A stretch of DNA of 5,603 bases, from NCBI GenBank assembly GCA_937922955.1, contig CALAKO010000246.1:1-5603 (forward strand), read 5' to 3'. A program made the position numbers and the translations under genes. This stretch comes from an uncultured Peptococcaceae bacterium (GTDB taxonomy: Bacteria > Bacillota > Peptococcia > Peptococcales > Peptococcaceae). The notes beneath the pieces were generated by a model. That model did no database searches. It saw only the letters and a list, made by a program, of their open reading frames with translations, and was not told where the DNA came from. Positions 4,590 to 5,603 of this stretch are shown here, piece by piece (the stretch's first letter is position 1; each line of letters begins with the position of its first letter).

Positions 4590-5603
4590 TTTTTGGCTTC
4601 CGCCTTCTCTTTTTTCGCCTCTGCTTTTTCGTCATACAAAGGCAGATAGACGGTGAAGGTTGTTCCAACGTCTTTTTGGCTTTTAACTTCTATCTTTCCA
4701 TCATGTGCCAACACCAACCCTTGAGTTATAGCCATGCCCAAACCGGTGCCGCCTGTTTCACGGGCACGCGACCGATCACTGCGATAGAATCGATCAAAAA
4801 CATGCTGGCATTCTTCTTCAGTCATCCCTATGCCAGTGTCAGATACTGCAAAAATGAAATTTTCCTTATCCGACCAGGCATTTAAAATAACCACGCCACC
4901 ATCCGTCGTGTAACGCAACGCATTGCTTACAAGATTCAAAACGATTTGTTTTAATCGTTCCGGATCTGCGTAACAATATGGCAGCTTATCCGCAAATTCT
5001 ACTTTTACCGAAATATTTCGCGTCTCCGCGTCTGCTTCAAACAATACCACAAAGTCTTCCACAAAGCTTTTAAAATTAATTAACGTCTTACTAATCGGCA
5101 TATGACCCGCATCCAGACGCGATATATTTTGCAATTCCGTCACCATGCCACCTAAACGCAACATTTCATCATACAACGCTGAGATATCTTCTGGCGAACA
5201 GGCCTCATTTTTTACCAACTTATTCTCCAGCGTTCCAGCAATGGCTGTGATTGGCGTACGAAGTTCATGACTGATATCAGCAAACATTTGCACACGCGCG
5301 TCGTTTGCGCGAGCCAATTCGGTTGACATTTGGTTAAACGCTAGAGCTAATTCACCAATTTCATCATCGTTTTCAATATCTACTTTTTCAGTGGTCGATC
5401 CCTGTCCAATCCGTCGCACAGAAAGAATCAACTTATCCAGGGGACGTGTCAAGTTGCGTGCAAAGAACCAACCTAAAATGATTGCAAGAATAATGGTAAC
5501 CGCTACACCTAAGACAACCGATCGGCGGGTATCTGCTAAATAACTGTCTGTCAGGTACCAGAATCGATCACCAATATAATCAGCCGGCAGCAAATATCCG
5601 ATC
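4580..5603 (-). CDS. Sensor histidine kinase, 5' end missing (cut by the window edge)
   Basis: The frame stays open to the right edge, so the true start, first membrane segment and most of the sensor domain are outside. Positions are counted from the Leu codon at 5591-5593. The visible part has the end of an extracytoplasmic region (1-24), a membrane segment (about 25-45), a HAMP linker (about 46-98, with R50-P51-L52 and the DEIGELALAFN helix), and a HisKA dimerisation domain with phospho-acceptor H109 in SHELRTP. The ATP-binding domain follows with N box (N220, N224), G1 D252-T-G-I-G256, F box F266-DRFY270 and G2 G282-T-G-L-G286. All catalytic boxes are intact. It should autophosphorylate and pass phosphate to a response regulator, probably encoded upstream beyond the right edge. 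Overall layout is BaeS/PhoR-like; the signal cannot be read. The C-terminus (323-337) is an odd Lys/Ala/Glu repeat tail. No symbol is given because the sensor domain is missing. Confidence 0.93.
   Translation of the reverse strand, partial: IGYLLPADYIGDRFWYLTDSYLADTRRSVVLGVAVTIILAIILGWFFARNLTRPLDKLILSVRRIGQGSTTEKVDIENDDEIGELALAFNQMSTELARANDARVQMFADISHELRTPITAIAGTLENKLVKNEACSPEDISALYDEMLRLGGMVTELQNISRLDAGHMPISKTLINFKSFVEDFVVLFEADAETRNISVKVEFADKLPYCYADPERLKQIVLNLVSNALRYTTDGGVVILNAWSDKENFIFAVSDTGIGMTEEECQHVFDRFYRSDRSRARETGGTGLGMAITQGLVLAHDGKIEVKSQKDVGTTFTVYLPLYDEKAEAKKEKAEAKKKK
4583..4627 (-). repeat. Lys/Ala/Glu heptad-like repeat at the kinase C-terminus
   Basis: The last 15 codons of the kinase encode KAEAKKE-KAEAKKK-K, an imperfect 7-residue (21-base) tandem repeat after the end of the ATP-binding domain. 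It is strongly basic and probably helical or disordered. The final lysine codons coincide with the U-tract of the shared terminator. Confidence 0.8.

Noticed and set aside
4384..4885. Open frames at 4384-4668 (minus) and 4676-4885 (plus)
   Set aside because: The first crosses the shared terminator and reads the lysine-repeat DNA in another frame; the second is antisense to the kinase ATP-binding domain.

Overview
The window looks like a piece of chromosome from a low-to-moderate GC Gram-positive-type bacterium (Bacillota; a Negativicutes member is possible but not shown). The grounds are strong AAGGAGG-type ribosome binding sites, AT-rich intergenic DNA, long U-tailed intrinsic terminators, and an rRNA-type leader carrying TGTTCTTTGAAAA, the form of the anti-termination boxA region usual in Bacillota. 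I cannot name genus or species from this stretch.

Layout, left to right. Bases 1-256 hold the promoter region and 5' leader of a leftward ribosomal RNA operon: two tandem sigma-A promoters (P1 with TTGACG-17-TATAAT, P2 with TTGACA-18-TAATAT), an A-tract upstream region and a boxA-like site. The 16S gene itself should begin just beyond the left edge. Divergent from it is a rightward gene for a TIGR01777-type epimerase-like SDR protein (379-1287). It converges on a leftward TauE/SafE-family membrane permease (1343-2128), and the two share a bidirectional terminator. Upstream of the permease on the same strand is a leftward gene for a membrane-anchored protein with a DUF4097-like repetitive extracellular domain (2196-3248). 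A terminator hairpin sits between these two genes and leaves almost no room for a separate permease promoter.

A 300-base intergenic region (3249-3548) with several short inverted repeats separates the DUF4097-like gene from a divergent rightward gene for a TDT/SLAC1-family (TehA-like) anion transporter (3549-4517). That gene converges on a leftward sensor histidine kinase (4580-5603), again across a long bidirectional terminator. The kinase is cut by the right edge: its first membrane segment and most of its sensor domain are outside, as is any partner response regulator.

The genes do not form one pathway. The recognisable themes are the cell envelope (two transporters, one surface-exposed anchored protein, one membrane sensor) next to an rRNA operon. 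TauE/SafE and TDT are unrelated families that both include sulfite or organic-anion exporters, so a shared anion-export theme is possible but only suggestive. I see no mobile element, CRISPR array, tRNA or phage signature, and no convincing new system. The most informative items are the rRNA promoter region, the attenuator-like junction before the permease, and two odd repetitive protein tails.
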